NCBI GenBank assembly: GCA_036583965.1
Contig: JAZBQD010000014.1
Coordinates: 66,370,395 to 66,434,394, forward strand
DNA: 64,000 nt
Direction: 5' to 3'
Source of the DNA: Prunella strophiata
Taxonomy: Eukaryota; Chordata; Aves; Passeriformes; Prunellidae
The notes beneath the pieces are model-generated. The model did not search any database. It was not told the origin of the DNA and saw only the letters and a list, made by a program, of their open reading frames with translations. Position numbers and translations under genes: made by a program. Positions 1 to 13,650 of this stretch are shown in pieces (positions within the stretch are counted from its first letter, which is position 1; the number at the start of each line of letters is the position of its first letter).

Positions 1-1728
1 CTCCTCCAGCTTGTCATCACATTTGTTATTTTCAGCCCCCACCGCCCCTGCTGCTTTTCTCCTGAGATGTTTCACTGGCCCTGGTTAGCCCTGAATTGCC
101 AAATCCTGACTCAGCTTTCATCAGACAACCACGTTTTCTGTCTTTATGGGCTAATCATGTCCCAACTTACATCCACTGTGGCTGAGGATGGGTGGGCAGG
201 CACTGAAGGTCACCCTGGTTTTCCCAACAGGCGTGGGAGGCTGGTTTGTGCTGAAACCCATCCCAGCTGTTCATCTTGGCCTTTCATTTTTACTCTGAAA
301 CAGCTTCAAGGACAAACCAGCATCTCCTGGCCTCCACCAGTTGGGATGGCCTCTCCTCTGAGATCCTGAAGAGCCAGTCTTTGTACCTCAAGGCCAACTT
401 GATATAAAAGCTTTAGACAACTAAATCCATAATTAGACTTAGCTCCACTCTTCCCTGCTCTCTCAGTCTTGCTGAAATGGGAGCTGAGCCCACCTCTCTT
501 CCAGGACAAAGGAAATGGGCAGTGTCACAATGAGGATAGGTCTACTGCAAATAATGAAAAACCTCTTCTAACAATAATTTGATATATTTCCAGGTATGAA
601 CCCACCTCCTTGGGCTCACAGGGAGCCCCACACCCTGTGCCTTCTCTCTTGCTCACCATGGCCCTTGCAGCACTGTGGGGCTGATTCCTGTGTCCCCCCC
701 AGCATGCCTGCACAACTTCTTGGGCTCAGCTGGAGAGGGAGATGGGAATGTTATTTTTGCCTTGTGTCGAGGAGTCTCTTCCACCTCTGACTAGTTCCCT
801 TTTCCAGGAGATTTTGTACATGAGGCTTCATCAGAGGATAAAAATTGATGCCTCCCAGCATGTCTCCCACTCATGTCCTCTACAGCTGAGAGCTTCATTG
901 CTGGGTGACATGGCAGAGAGCCTGGAAAGGGCAGAGCATCCCTTCCCAGTGATGGGGGCCCCCCTGGGCAGCCCACAGCCACCACCAGCAGCTCCAGGTC
1001 TTGTGTTCACAGAGGAGGACATATCCTCCAAACAACTGCTGCTTGTTGGTTATGCAGAGCAGGTAATTTTTGCATATCTATTAACAGCTAGAGGAAGGGC
1101 AGGAGATGCTTTTATCACTGAAGAGTGATGTGCTGTTTCTCCAGAGGGTTCCCTTGTGCAACCCACAGAGGCTCAGGGTTGGCTCAGCTCCTTGTGAGCC
1201 CAGAGCAGGATGTTCAAAGATCCAGGAAATCCTGGCCAAAGGGCTCAAGCTGTGATGTTTGGTTATGTTCAGAGGGAACATAATGTATTTAAACTGATCC
1301 TGCCATGCACTTTTTCACAGATAAGAGGTCTCTTCCCTGGGCAATGAGTGCATGGGATGGCTGGGTATTGCCTGGGTCACTAAAGGTGTTTCTTCCCAAC
1401 TGCTCTCAGGCAGCAGGAGCTCTGCTGTGCTGGCTGAAAGCTGCCTAGCAAAGGATGTCTTTAATCTGTGCCACATTAACCATGGCCGTGGGGCTTTGCT
1501 TTGTCAGGGCATGAATGGGATGCTATCAGGGCAGCCCACAGAGCCATGCACTCCGTGGAGCTGGCTCTATCTGCAAGGCTGAGGGAGAAACAAGTCCTGC
1601 AGCTCCCAGATTTGCATAATGGCTTTTACTTCTCTAAAGAAAATAGGCTGCATTTGCCAGGAAACTCACCTGAGCTACCCCTTAGGCAAAAGAATGAATG
1701 CCAAACACATTAAATATAAATCATTTGC
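1..1728. other. Intergenic, no gene recognised
   Basis: Mixed-composition unique sequence. The open frames here are short, overlap on both strands and show no family resemblance. No repeat stands out. Confidence 0.6.
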
Positions 1729-1866
1729 TCATCCCTGGAAGTGCTCAAAGCCAGGTTGGATGAGGCTTGAAGCAACCTGGTCTAGTGGAGGGTGTCTCTG
1801 CCCACAGCAGGGGGTTGGAACTGAGTGATCTTTAAGGTCCCTTCCAACCCAAACTATTCTGAGATC
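1729..1866 (+). mobile_element. CR1 LINE fragment, 3' end
   Basis: The segment runs from a CATCCCTGGAAGTGCTCAAA start to the diagnostic tail GATCTTTAAGGTCCCTTCC, then AACCCAAACTATTCTGAGAT. This is the 3' end of an avian CR1 retrotransposon, 5' truncated as usual. No reverse transcriptase coding remains. Confidence 0.9.
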
Positions 1867-4787
1867 CTATTTTCATTCTAAGCCTGACCAATTATAATCA
1901 TACAAAAGAATTAAACATCAGGAATTAAAGCCCAACCTTTAGGCCTGGCCAGTCAAGGTACCAGCTGAGACTCCTTTGCAATTGAAAGCAAGGAAAAAAC
2001 ATCCTTTTTGTGGGATTCCATAAAAGACTCACCAGAGTGGGATTTGTTAGACCTGGACTAGCTGGTTGGTCTTTGCCATCTCTTTCCACTCTTTGCCTGA
2101 CTCATCTCTTTGGGCTCCAGGTTTTTTGGTACATGGGATATCTCTTTCCCACCCATCTGCAGAGTGTCTTGGGGCTTATCTCTGGGCTGTTGGTGTTATA
2201 AGCAGCATTTCCACTGCACTGAAAATACTGCAAGTCCAAGAGTATTTTCAGAAATGGATAGAATCTAAAAAAAAATTATATTTCCCAATATTTAATCTGA
2301 ACTTGGTGAAAATATTTTGCTTTGAACTGTTCCTAACTGAAAGAGGTCAGTCCTTTTAAAATGTCTATTTTTTATTTATTTAAAAATTTCATGTAAAAAT
2401 AATTTTCAGGCTAGGGAAGCTGCTTCTGTTGAAGGTTAATTTCCATTTCTGTTGCACTATGACCTTGACACAGCCATCTCCAAGCTGCTTTTCTCTGTGG
2501 CTGCAGATGGCTGGGTGGCAGATGTGTTCTCATCTGACAAGTGGCTGGATTTTAGTAGTGGAATGAGCCATCCCCAGTAGCCATTAAAGTCAATGTTCAT
2601 CACCAGTTACTTTATTCTAGTGGCTTAGAGAGTGCAATTTTCATTTCTTGAAGAAGAAACTGCTGTAATCCCATGTCTCCTCTGTCATATGAGAGTGTGC
2701 TGGAGCTTCCATTAATCACTTAAGTTGCTGAGAGATCATAAGCAGGAAAGTGTGTGAAAAAGCAAAATGATCTAAACATTACAAACTTCAACAAGAAAAA
2801 CTCAAAATCACTGTAGAAATCAACTTCAGAATTGAAAGTTGTAATTATTTTATACTACTGATAACTGGGACATTATGGATGAAAAAGAAGAGCAGATTCA
2901 GACTCTGAGGGCTTACTGCATTTGCTTGATTGCTCTCTTAGCTCAAGCCAATGTCATCCAAAATGTACCATCAAAAAGACATCAAAAGTATTCTGGTCAA
3001 AAGTGACCAAATCCAAAATTCACATCTGGATTCACACTTCAGTTCTAGGCAGCAATACTGTAAAACACCATGGTGATGGGACTTAGAAGATCCCCCCTGA
3101 TGCTCAGTTCTTGTCTGGAAAAGATCTTTTAGAAGTTTCTCTTCCATACTGAAAAGAAGAGATGGGAATAGAAATCTGAGTTTGCCTAAATTGCCTAAGA
3201 ATCATTTCTTGGTCTTACTTCTCCTTCAGGATTTGGTTTCTAGATCCAGAAGAGCAACAGATGGTAAGGAAAAAAGATCAGCAATAGGACAATGGGAAAC
3301 AGCCCTACAGAAACTCCACCCTTTATAAAACCCTTAAAGAGACCCTTTATGCTGCAGGTCCCTGGGAGAGGCACATGTCATGCCTTTTATTTATCTACTT
3401 GACCAGGACATTGACTTTTTCTACAGGAGTAATTTTCAGATTGTTCCTAAGAAATCAGGAGGTTGTGGGCAGCACCAGAACTTCTGATCTGAGGGGTCTT
3501 CTTCCAGAAGAAAGCTGAGGATAATATTTGGAGGCTCTCCATTCAAGACCCTGTGGCCAGTATTCATGTCCCAGATGTCAGTATTTGCAAAATCCCAATG
3601 GGAGAAGTTGGGCAATTTTTTATTTTTTTTTTTAAATTTTATTGCCTCTTGTTTATGGGCTCAGCCTCATTTAAACATGTTTGTTATTTGGAAGAATCTG
3701 CTAAATGGGCTTGTGCAAAAACCCCCCCTTGGATTCAGCTCCCATGGTGCTGCTGAGTGCCAGGCACCAAGCACAAAAGTGCACCATTTGTGCTGTGTCA
3801 TCAGCTTCCTCTCTTGCTGGGGATTATTGCTTTTCCATGGCTGGATGCTTCTATCTTTTAAAGCAGAACAATCAGGAATAAAGAATGTCAAATGAGAAAT
3901 GAACTATGAAGGACAAATATTTCAATTCCTGCACAAATAGCCTGTCCTTGCTAGCCCTGGATGATGGTCTGTGAGCAAAAAAAATAAAAAAGAAAAACAT
4001 TATCCAAGTACCTGGATAAGCACACCGATTTCATGTTTATTTATGAAAAATAAAGGCAACTCCTGGCCTTCAATCCTCAAAAGGATCATTGTCTTATCTA
4101 ATTTGGTCTCCTCTGTAGGAAGCCTATTGTTTCCACCCTGTTTCCTGCTTGAAGTTTTGTCAGGTTTCCACTTCCCATCATGGCTGGTTCAACCATGCAA
4201 ATGAATTCCTACAACTCTGCATGACATGTCAGTTATTAAAGATTACACTGGCAGGTCAGAAGAACTTAGAAGTTCATGTTTGTGGCAGGGTATAAGCCTG
4301 AGCACAGGTTTTGTGCCCTCAGCTTGGTGGAGGTGGCCTGTCCTGCAAAGACTGAAGCTTTTTCAAAGGTTGCAGGTCAGTCAGCCCTGATCACCCAGAA
4401 CTTATAAAGTCTTTGTCTCCTTGTTTTGGAGTGACTGATGACAGGGTGGTAGAGGAGATAAAAAGATCTGTCTGGGGCTCTGGCTAATTAAGAAGTTACT
4501 GCTGCATCTTGCACACTAAGAGCCAACGAGGCCCAACACAACATGTGGATAGTTTATGACATATTGGTTTTCTTTGTCACATATGAATACACAGAAAATA
4601 GCTTAAAAAAAAAGATGAAGCAAGGATGCCAGGAATAATTAAATCACATTGAACTAGAGGCTGGTAGCTATGTGACATTGCTTCCGTTGAACTGGGTTTG
4701 GTCATTTATAATTTGTAAATGCAAATATTGCTGACTCGGGTAGTCCTTTGTAAAGAGACCTCTTGGTTGGGTTTTTTTTTTTTTTTT

Positions 4788-4826
<39 letters not shown>

Positions 4827-5880
4827 TCACTAAAAGAATAATACAGATACATTTTGAACAGCTGGACTAAAACAGTTTTACCTGTCTCCCAGGCGCAGGA
4901 CAATGCTACTGAAAGCTGCACTGCAGGCTCACGTTTGAATGAGGCTCTATTTTGGGAACAGAACAAACTAATTTCTCATTTTGCCATTTATTAGCCAATT
5001 GTGTGAAACCATTTTTCATGTTTTAATTCACTCTGCATTAGCAGGGTGTTCATCTTTCTAACCCTCAGGCCACATCATGCCTTACTACTTTCACCTCTTA
5101 AAGAGAGAATTGCAAGGAAAATCTGCCTCTCTGAAAATGAGGGACACAGAAGAGGCAAGTTCCCACCTCGGTGAGGCTGGATGCTTTGTGTGTGCTGGGA
5201 GTTGTGTTTTTTGGGGAAGCACATGCCATTTTTCCTGCCCTCAGCCCCAGTGTACTAACAGAACTCAGGAACTGGAGCCTTTTCTCTCTTCTGCATTATC
5301 TGAAAGGAGTGATCATTAATTTCTAATTGTAGTACATACGGTGTAATCCCACTGCTGTCAGGCTGTGCACTTGCTTACCCATGTGTAACCTCCAGGAGAC
5401 ACTTTATTACTCTTGATGGATGACCCTGGAAGAGCTCATCTTGACTTTCAGATCCTAAGCTGCATTTACAGCCCTGCAAGATGAGAATCTGGAGGAGAAA
5501 CATTTTGCTAGTAAACAGAGCAAATGAACATACAATAAACCTTTGAGACACAGTAATCCCAGAAACCCATGACACTATTAATAATGGGTTCCTTTCAAAG
5601 TGAAGCCACACTTCATGCCCCAAAGCCTCCAGAATTATGTTTGGGTAAACTGCAGACATCACATTCCTTGGAGGGCAATAGCTTGTATCTTCCATTTCTC
5701 TGATGCAACCTATTTTTTTTTTTCACTTTATCAGAGATGGATATGGTTCCCTTAAGAATCCTCATTTAAGTAGCTTCAATCTTTTTTCCACTTTACACTT
5801 ATTGATCTTCTGGGCAGAATGGGCGCTCTGGTTAGTGGAAAATTTTAGGGTTTTGCAGTTAGTTTTTACTCTCAGGAAGG
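1867..5880. other. Intergenic, no gene recognised
   Basis: AT-leaning unique sequence with short A or T runs and one very long T tract (listed separately). No exon, RNA gene or mobile element was recognised. Confidence 0.6.
4772..4825. repeat. Long poly-T tract (54 nt with one G)
   Basis: T runs continuously from 4,772 to 4,825 apart from a single G at 4,788. On the minus strand this is a poly-A tract preceded by unique sequence (about 4,826-4,970), which could be the tail of a retroposed transcript or simple expansion. The exact length is uncertain in any assembly. Confidence 0.85.
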
Positions 5881-6000
5881 ATCATAGAATCACAGAATGG
5901 TTTGGGTTGGAAGGGACTTTAAAGATCACTGAGTTCTAACTCTCCTGCCACAGGCAGGGACACCTTTCTTTAGACCAGGTTGCTCCAAGCCCTGATGGAG
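5881..6000 (-). mobile_element. CR1 LINE fragment, 3' end
   Basis: ATCATAGAATCACAGAATGG followed by TTTGGGTTGGAAGGGACTTT is the reverse complement of the CR1 3' end. Similarity fades after the CCAGGTTGCTCCAAGCCC motif near 5,990. Confidence 0.9.
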
Positions 6001-8109
6001 GTCTGTGTGCTTGGATTCCTGGCTTTAATGGCCAGTGCAGGGTTTTGGGCTGGTCTGTGGCATCCCTGGAAAGTGCTCCAACAGCACTGGGGAGCTGCTC
6101 ATCTGCAGTGAGCTCTCTCACACTCAGTTTGAGCCTAGAAACCAAATCCCAGCTCAACCACCGTGGCTCAGGTGCACAAAGCATGAGGGATTCCCCTCCC
6201 CATCCAGCCCAGGAGCTGCCAGCATTGCAGAACCCCTCCCAATGATTGAGGGAGTGGGGTGGGATCCTCTCCTGCTGCTGAGTCTCCTTCCTGGAGTTTA
6301 CAGCTGTGACATTGGGTCACTGTTGTAATTGTCAGTTTAGCAGGTTTTTTTTAGGGCTTTAATAGACTGTATTTCTGAAAATTTGCCTTCCTGCTCTACG
6401 AGTGTTATTGATTATAATGTGTGTTGGATTGCAGCTGGAACAGTAATATACTCATAATGGAATTTTTTTTATTTTTTCTTTTTTAACCAGACTTGGAGGT
6501 TAAGTGGATACTACATTATTCCATTATTATAACTACAATATTATTTTTCTTTAACCAGGATTGTTTATTATGCATGCACTGAAGCACAAATGTGGAACAA
6601 ATGAATCTGATATCAAATTAATGCTGCGATCAGGTTCCCCCCCTTTCCCTCTTTAGTTGCCATAACAATCTGTGATCTTGAAGCAACAATAAAATTAGAA
6701 TTGCATTAAAGGTGTTTACATCATGTACACTCTGTATCCCATTATTGTTTTTCACTGTAATAAAAGCATTGAGTGTTTGCTTTGGAATAGAACACCGTTA
6801 CATCTCTTGCCTTGCCACGTCTCACATTGCTTTTTGCAACCAAAACTTTTTTTTTTTGTGTGTGTGTTTTTTTTTTTGGTTTTTTTTTTGTTTTGAGAAC
6901 AGAGACAGTTATTCTGGGCTGGAACTTCTGGAGGAGGGATGATTGTGTTTTTTAAGATAATGTTTGTCTTTTACTTGTAGGATGCAATTCTGGGTGTGCT
7001 ACCTTGGGATTTCAGAACTTCAAAGAATTGCATCTCTGCTTTTAAATGTGTGGCAAATCTCCACCCTGATGCTTGTGGAAAGTACATCTTCTAGTGGAAA
7101 GTATGTCTTCTAGCTCTTTGCCTTAGTGACAAAAAGCAAATTAAAGGAAGAAGATTTTGTCATCATATACGTGTGCGTGGCTCACATGCGTGCGTACCCA
7201 TGTGTGCATGAATTAACTTCCCCTCCTCACAGCTGCACAAGCTTCTGCCCCTGGGGACAGGATGAAAGGAAAAACATGACAGATGTTAGTCATATTGCCT
7301 GGTGCATGACTTTAAAGTGCTCTGGTAGTTCAGCTACGAGCGTTATGGAAAAACATTTATGGAATAAAGAGGCTGTTATCGCAGGATCTCGGCTGTGCTG
7401 GGCATCACGGAGCCCCTTTACTGCTGCTCCTATCCAGTCTGGCACATTATTCCTTGCTGTGACATCTTTCTGTGTAGCCTTTGTAGATAATCCTTGTGAT
7501 AAAGCTTCCTTCAGAAAAATGGAAGTTTTTCATTTTTAAATACATTACGTGATCACCTTGTGCTGAGGCTGGACTTGAACAGAAATACCATGAGATTTCC
7601 CTTCTCCACTCTCTAAGCCTGCTGTTCTCAGATGCAAACCACTCTTTGATTTTTATTTTTTTCTAAAGTTTAGCCTTTGTTAGGAGCCCAGGATCCATCT
7701 ATTTATGAGCATTGTATGTGATTATTTCCCTGATTAATCTGAATATAAGATGTTCAGCAGCCAGCTAATTCTAAAGCCTTTCCTGGTGGCACTAACACAC
7801 CTTTGAATTCTTTATTTCAGATTCTTTACAACACTGAGGAGAATTCCTACACTGGGCACAGGGATTTGGCAGGGGAAAGAGGGCAGATAAAAGAAAATAA
7901 AATGCCATGTAGGCTGAGAGATGAATGGAGTTAGCTGTCATAAATCTCTGGAGACAAGATCCCTCCAGAGCTGGATTCATCTAGTGATCCCCTCACTGTC
8001 TCCAGTCCTAAAGATCAAAGGGTGGTGGATTAAGTAACATGTATTCTGCAGTGATGTGCTGCTGTTTGCAGTGATGTGCTGCTGGGGATTAGCGAGGTTG
8101 GAATCTCCT
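6001..8109. other. Intergenic, possible conserved non-coding stretch, no gene
   Basis: 6,340-6,560 is AT-rich with several TTATT/TAAT cores and few repeats, like many conserved non-coding elements, but this cannot be proved from one sequence. A T/G-rich tract lies at 6,847-6,893. A 19-nt unit (GTGGAAAGTACATCTTCTA) is duplicated in tandem at 7,075-7,113. A 137-codon open frame at 7,126-7,539 has no recognisable domain. A 20-nt unit (TGCAGTGATGTGCTGCTG with spacer) is repeated at 8,047-8,084. Confidence 0.4.
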
Positions 8110-8760
8110 AAATAAAAGATCACAGCACCACAGTGCAATTTTGACTGGAAAGGACCTTGTGAGGTCCTAGTTCAACATACTGCTCAAGGCTGGGCCTACT
8201 TCCCTGTTAGCTCAGGTTGCTTCAGGGCCATGCCTAGTTGAATTTTGAATGTCTCCAAGGTCAGGGATCTCACCTCCTCTCATGACTCCCATTCCAGAGC
8301 TTAACTCCTTTCATGGTGAACTTTTCCTTCCCTGTATCTAATTGGAAGTGCCCTTCCTGCAAATTCTTGTGCCTGTCCTGTCCATGTAGCATTTTGTCCT
8401 TTTGTTGTAGGCTGCTGAGGAACATCTGTCTCTATCCACTGTGGGTTGTTGAACACAGCTGTAAGATCCCATCCTCCCCCTCTTCCCCTGAAGCTGTCTC
8501 TCCTCCAGGATGAGCAAACTCTGTCTCAGTATCACCATGCCCATCATGTGCTCCAGCTCCCTCAGCATCTTGGACAATAACCAAACTGGACTCACTCCCA
8601 CCATCTGACCACTCTCTTGGTGGCCCAAAACTGGTCTCAGGGCTCCAGATGTGATCTCACAAGTACCAAATAAAAGTGAGTAATCAATTCCCTTGATCCA
8701 CTTCTGGAGCAAAGGAAATGCTCTGGGATACCATGGCTACTGATACTGCAGAGCCTTTTG
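8110..8760 (-). mobile_element. CR1 LINE fragment, longer 3' portion
   Basis: The segment follows CR1 in reverse. It has a degraded 3' end (TTTTGACTGGAAAGGACCTT), the CTCAGGTTGCTTCAGGGCC block, then motifs such as CTCCAGGATGAGCAAACTC and CCAGCTCCCTCAGCATCTT, and a further TCAGGGCTCCAGATGTGATC block. Divergence marks an older copy, and all frames are broken. Confidence 0.85.
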
Positions 8761-11700
8761 AAACTGGTGCCAGCTCTCAGTGCCAGTGACCTGTATAAAT
8801 GATGGCCTTAGGCCTGTTCTCACTGTATAAAACTCACACTGATCTGGGAAAAAAAAAAAATCATTAATTGTTTCAAAAGAATCCAAAGACTAAGTGATGC
8901 TGTGTGGAGGCTTTTACTCTTTACTGTGGCCTGTCAGGATGAGGGCTAAGGTTTTCCCAGGTGGTTGGGAGTCTCCAGCTGCAGAGTCACTTGGCTTTTG
9001 GGCATAGCTGCCATGGTGACTCACTGGAGGTTCTGGAAATAGTATTAGACCAGTTCTCCAACATATTCCTAACCAGGCTTTGCACCCTCAGGCATCTTCT
9101 CATCCCTTGGCCTGGGGCTCTGCCCTCACCCTCAGCATCATGTTGTAAAGAGAGAACAGAAACAGTCTGAAATAGGAATGGGGGCCCTTGCTCCACTAAT
9201 GTTTGAGGGCCATGAAGCATCCCATAGGAAATCTAAGTAAGTCAAGTTGCTGACCAATGTTCACACTGGCTGCTGTGCTCAGGCAGGATATGGACCAGCC
9301 TGCTTCAGCTGCTCTTGGCAAGGGGGGAAGGGAAATGGGTGGACTTTGCTGTGGTGGGCTTTGCTGTGGCCACTGGTGTAGCAGTGAGGCCAAGAGAGCT
9401 GCTTTTAATTTCAATTAAAGTGGCTGCTCAAATGCCTTTACAGATGTTGTCCTCAAGCCTTTCTTGGTATTGGTACCAGTGACTGGGAAGAGCCAGCTGG
9501 GGCTGGGGAAGGAGAGAGGAGGGCAGAAGGTGCCTTGTGCTGGCTCTTGGTTTGTGAGCACACAGAGAATGTGCTCAGGCTGTGTCACACAACAGAGGCA
9601 CCTCCAAGTGTGACATGGTGTAGCCCTGTCAGTGTCACTCTGTGCCCCAAAAAAATCTCATTGGCCTTACTTTGGAGAATGGAGATCCTTGCAGATGTGC
9701 CTATATTGTCCCCAAGACCTCAAATTTTGTTCTTGCAAGAAGATCCAGCTCCTTGGAGGTCGTGTGCTGGGTCACCTTGCCATCTCCCAGGCAAGATGTG
9801 TGTGACTACCAAACCTTTGAGCTTCCACATTTTAGAGCAAATGCTTTCTATCATGAGCATTTATTCTTCTGAGAAATCACACAAAGCCCACACTGACTAA
9901 TTGATTACTTTGCTCTTCTGATGACCCAAACCACAAGCCACAAGGTTTGATGGAACAGTTTGACATACTCAGAGCTGTATTTGTGCCTTCCTTTGGGTGA
10001 CCTAGAGTTACACAGAGCAGCTCAGAGGGTACTCCAGTGATTTGTAACATGCTTTCTAGTTGAGGGCATGTATTTATTATGGTACAACAAATGAATGATT
10101 AATAGTTGCCATAGTGATAATGAAAACTTGAAGTCTTTGAGCACTGCAGAGTCAAATGCAAGCCTTGGCACATCTTTGCTGCAAAGCATTCATGGCAGGG
10201 TCTTGAAAATGGAGGCTCAGGAGCCAGCATCACTTAGTAACACTAACACCCTATGGAAAAAAAAAAAAACCATTAAAAATATAATATGCTTATTGAGAAA
10301 TGCAAAAAACCCCAAAAATATGGGAAAGACTCAGTTCAGATTTTTCACATTAAATATTTTCACAGAATCTTCTTTTTCTGTTTTTTAAAAATTCAATTGA
10401 AAGCTGCTGCTTTTTACTGTTAACCTTCCCTGTCTTCTTTCCCCTGGCACAACTTTGCTCACTGAAATTTTACATGGACAAAATCTCTGCTTTCCAAGAT
10501 CCTGCCAAAGCTTCTCTTTCATTTTAGGCATATAATAATTTCTCCAAAAATTTACTCACTGGCCACCAATAAGAAGTTTTTTCAGGGATACAGAATTTCT
10601 CCCACTATTATCTCTTGATATTCTTTGAAGGACAATGGCATTCAGACATCTGTGGGACACTGAGGTACATGAGGAGCTGCTGAAGATTACAGCTGTTTGT
10701 TCAAGCTCAGGTTGGCCACAAAGCCCCTCTGTATTGAACAGCTTGTGCTGCACAGTGCAGTGGCCAAAGAGGAGCTTGTTAGTGATGGCAGCTTGTGAAG
10801 CTAACCCTGGTGATGTGTCCTGGCAGTCTCAAACTGCATTCTCTAAAAATGGCAGTGTGCAGGAGGAGCTTTGGCTTGCTTATCCTCCACTTTGCTGCAA
10901 CATTTAGCCTGGAAGTGAAGGATCACCAGAAGTATAAATAAAATTTTGATGTTCAGTGTGGCAAAGCCCTCTGCTTCTACAAGATGCCTTCCGAAATCAT
11001 CTCCAAATCAGTCTTTTATAACCCACAGGGAAAAATAGAGAGCAGACTTGGTGGCCATTAGCTACTTACAATAATTAATTGAGAGGGAAGAATTCTGAAA
11101 CCACTACAAGAACTAATTAAATGAGAGGGAAGGATTCTGAAACCACTGAGACACACAGAAGGTTTGTTTGGCTTGCTGGTACACTGAGAAATTCCAGCTG
11201 AGGATCTGGAAGATGAGTCAACTGATATATCCAGGAGATCAGACAAAGAGCAAGGCAGGAGTTATTGTGCCAAGCTGAAGAACATGCACAATCCTATTTG
11301 GCATCAATATGCAGACATTACACTCTGAGAAAAGGAAAAGTTGTGAGAAACCTTCTCCTTGTATCACTTCTGCATTCCCCCACTCTCTCTGGGGCTTTTC
11401 CAGCTCTGAAGCATCAGGATTCTATACTGTAAAATTGAGGAAAAATTGTTTTCCTTGCTTCCTCAGCCTATGGTTGTGGGCAATGTGAAGTTGCTGTCAG
11501 CTCTTTGGAGCACTGGAATTTTAAAGACACATTCTGTGCCTGGGGATACCAGCCAGTCTTCACCTCAACAGCAGTAAATTAGAGAAAAAAGAAGAACATG
11601 CAGTGTGGTAATTGAGGAACAACTAAGAGAAGTAATTTTGGTGTTACCAGCAAGTAGCAGAGCATTAATTATTAGCCAGTACTGTTCTGCATGCCAATTC

Positions 11701-12539
11701 AGAGTGGAGATTCAGTGCCAGCAGGTATCTCCCATCAACTGCCACAGGCATCAGGCACCCAAACAACTTCAAAAAAAGGACAAAATGACCACTTCAGTGA
11801 GAATTATTTTGTACAAATTTTTGTTCAATTAGCACAATTTGATTTATTGCTGGCTGAACCCTCAAACAGCCTGTAATTACAGACCCACAACTGCAAAGTA
11901 GGAAGATTATGAAGGTTAAACATATCAAGTCTTTGTGTGAGAAGGAAGTGATCAATGAGAGGGGAAAAAAAAAAAAAAGAAAAAGAGTTAATGAGAGATA
12001 AAAGGATTCAGGAGTGTGGCAGATCAGATTGTGCTAGGACACTCTGTAATGAAAGAAGACAGCCCAGCAAATGAAAGGAGAAAACCTTGATTTTGCTCAG
12101 AGTGCCATTAGAAACTTAGATGTAGTCTTCACAAATAAATCTCATTTTAAGGGCTAGTGCTCTTTCTTTTCTTTCCCAAATTTACCTGCTGTGTTAATGC
12201 AGTGTCCTCTCACATTCGTTGTTGAAAATTAATTACTTGAGTAATAAGGAGATATAAGAAAACTCTTCAAACAGGTTATAAAAGGAGTTGTTTGCGCTGA
12301 AGGGAAGTTGCCCACTGCATTTTAAGTTTGCAGCATGAATAAATCTCTTTGTTTTCTTGTTTCAGTGCTTTCTCACACACTGTGTCCCACCATTGTGCCT
12401 GGAAGGGATAGACAAATGTAGTCTTTTGGGCTGGCTAGCCTTGTCCCAGAAGGATTCCTCTTAAAGACCATTTTCTGCTCTTTGCAATCTTAAATCCCAT
12501 CGGAGGAGAAACTTCCTGTGCTGCCTCAGAGGCAGGCTT
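8761..12539. other. Intergenic, no gene recognised
   Basis: Unique sequence with short A or T runs. A 42-nt unit starting TAATTAATTGAGAGGGAAG is tandemly repeated at 11,072-11,150 with a few differences. No coding, RNA or mobile element was recognised otherwise. Confidence 0.5.
11072..11150. repeat. Two-copy 42-nt tandem duplication
   Basis: Copies begin at 11,072 and 11,114 and share GAGAGGGAAGxATTCTGAAACCACT with one or two mismatches. Confidence 0.8.
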
Positions 12540-12730
12540 GCCCTCTATTACATTTCACTTTAAGGAAATATTTTCCTGATCTTCAGCCTTTATGTCTCAC
12601 TTGCTTAATTCCTTCCCAGTGCACCTAGTTAGATTCCATTGTACAATTCTAAATAATTAATCACCTCCTTCATTCATTTCAAACACTTGTTGAATACAGA
12701 GCAGAGACCAAGAATTCCTCGTAGAAAGAA
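12540..12730 (-). mobile_element. Ancient CR1-like LINE fragment
   Basis: TTCCTGATCTTCAGCCTTTA then TTGCTTAATTCCTTCCCAGT resembles the reverse of the 3' part of old amniote CR1 copies. It is highly diverged, with no diagnostic end, so the boundaries are approximate. Confidence 0.45.
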
Positions 12731-13256
12731 AAGGAATGGGAACTAGATGAGAGAGGATCAGTTGAGAGGCAAGGAATGGAGAAAGAACAATGCTCCAAGC
12801 ATAAAATCCAAGCTGCTGGTAAGAGTAAAAGGGATACAGGAGAGCTGCAGTGCCCTGTGGCTGATTCATGCTGCTTACTTTTGCATGTTAATTTGGGAAG
12901 GCATAACTTCAAGTTCCTCCTGAGGTCCTGAAGTGCTCTGCTCAGAAGAAGGTGCCTTTGATGCCTGTCAGTCTGAAAGAGCAGCAGTGCTCAGGCAGTT
13001 CCCCAGGCATGGCTAGGCAACATGAAATGTGGTGAGTGCACCATGAGCAAAAACCCTGCAGCCATCTGGGTGCCCAAAAAGCCTTCAGCAGGTGAGAGCT
13101 GCCTAGGTGAAGGCAGTCCTGCATATATGCAGAAGCAGAACTCAGGAGAACTTCCAGCACACTGATGGTAATGTTCCTCATAAACTTGCTTTCCCAAGGA
13201 CACGAGTGGATTTTGCTGTACAAAATCCAGTTTGAAGGGCTGTGTTTTGGTGGTAG

Positions 13257-13315
13257 GTATTTTTTTTTTTTTTTGCTGTTGTTGGGTTTTTTGTTTGTTT
13301 TATTATTATTATTTC
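13257..13315. repeat. T-rich low-complexity tract
   Basis: A run of about 16 T, then TTGTTTGTTT and a short TTA repeat. Nothing else is seen here. Confidence 0.7.
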
Positions 13316-13489
13316 CTTATACCATTAAAGCTGAAGATCACTAATTTCTAGGCAAGCCCTGAAGTGCATTCCTAGGGTACACAGGCAGAAGAAATGTCAC
13401 AGAGCACTGTGCCCATCCCAATCAGGAATGCTAAATCTGGGTCTCTGCACCAGGATCCCTTCCTCACCCTCCTTCAGCAGAGAATGAGA

Positions 13490-13650
13490 ATTTTCTTCCA
13501 GTGCCTGGGGAGGTGGTGGAGTCACCATCCCTGGATGTGTTTAAAAAGATTGGATGTGGCACTTGGTGCCATGGTTTAGTTGAGGTGTTGGGGCATAGGT
13601 TGGACTTGATGATCTTAAGGTCTCTTCCAGCCTGGGGAATTGTTTAATTA
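13490..13650 (+). mobile_element. CR1 LINE fragment, 3' end
   Basis: GGTGGTGGAGTCACCATCCC, then CTGGATGTGTTTAAAAAGA, then GGTTGGACTTGATGATCTTA, then AGGTCTCTTCCAGCCTGGG follow the CR1 3' end in forward orientation. Confidence 0.92.

Noticed and set aside
7126..7539. 137-codon open frame on the plus strand
   Set aside because: No family resemblance, no exon context. Treated as chance.
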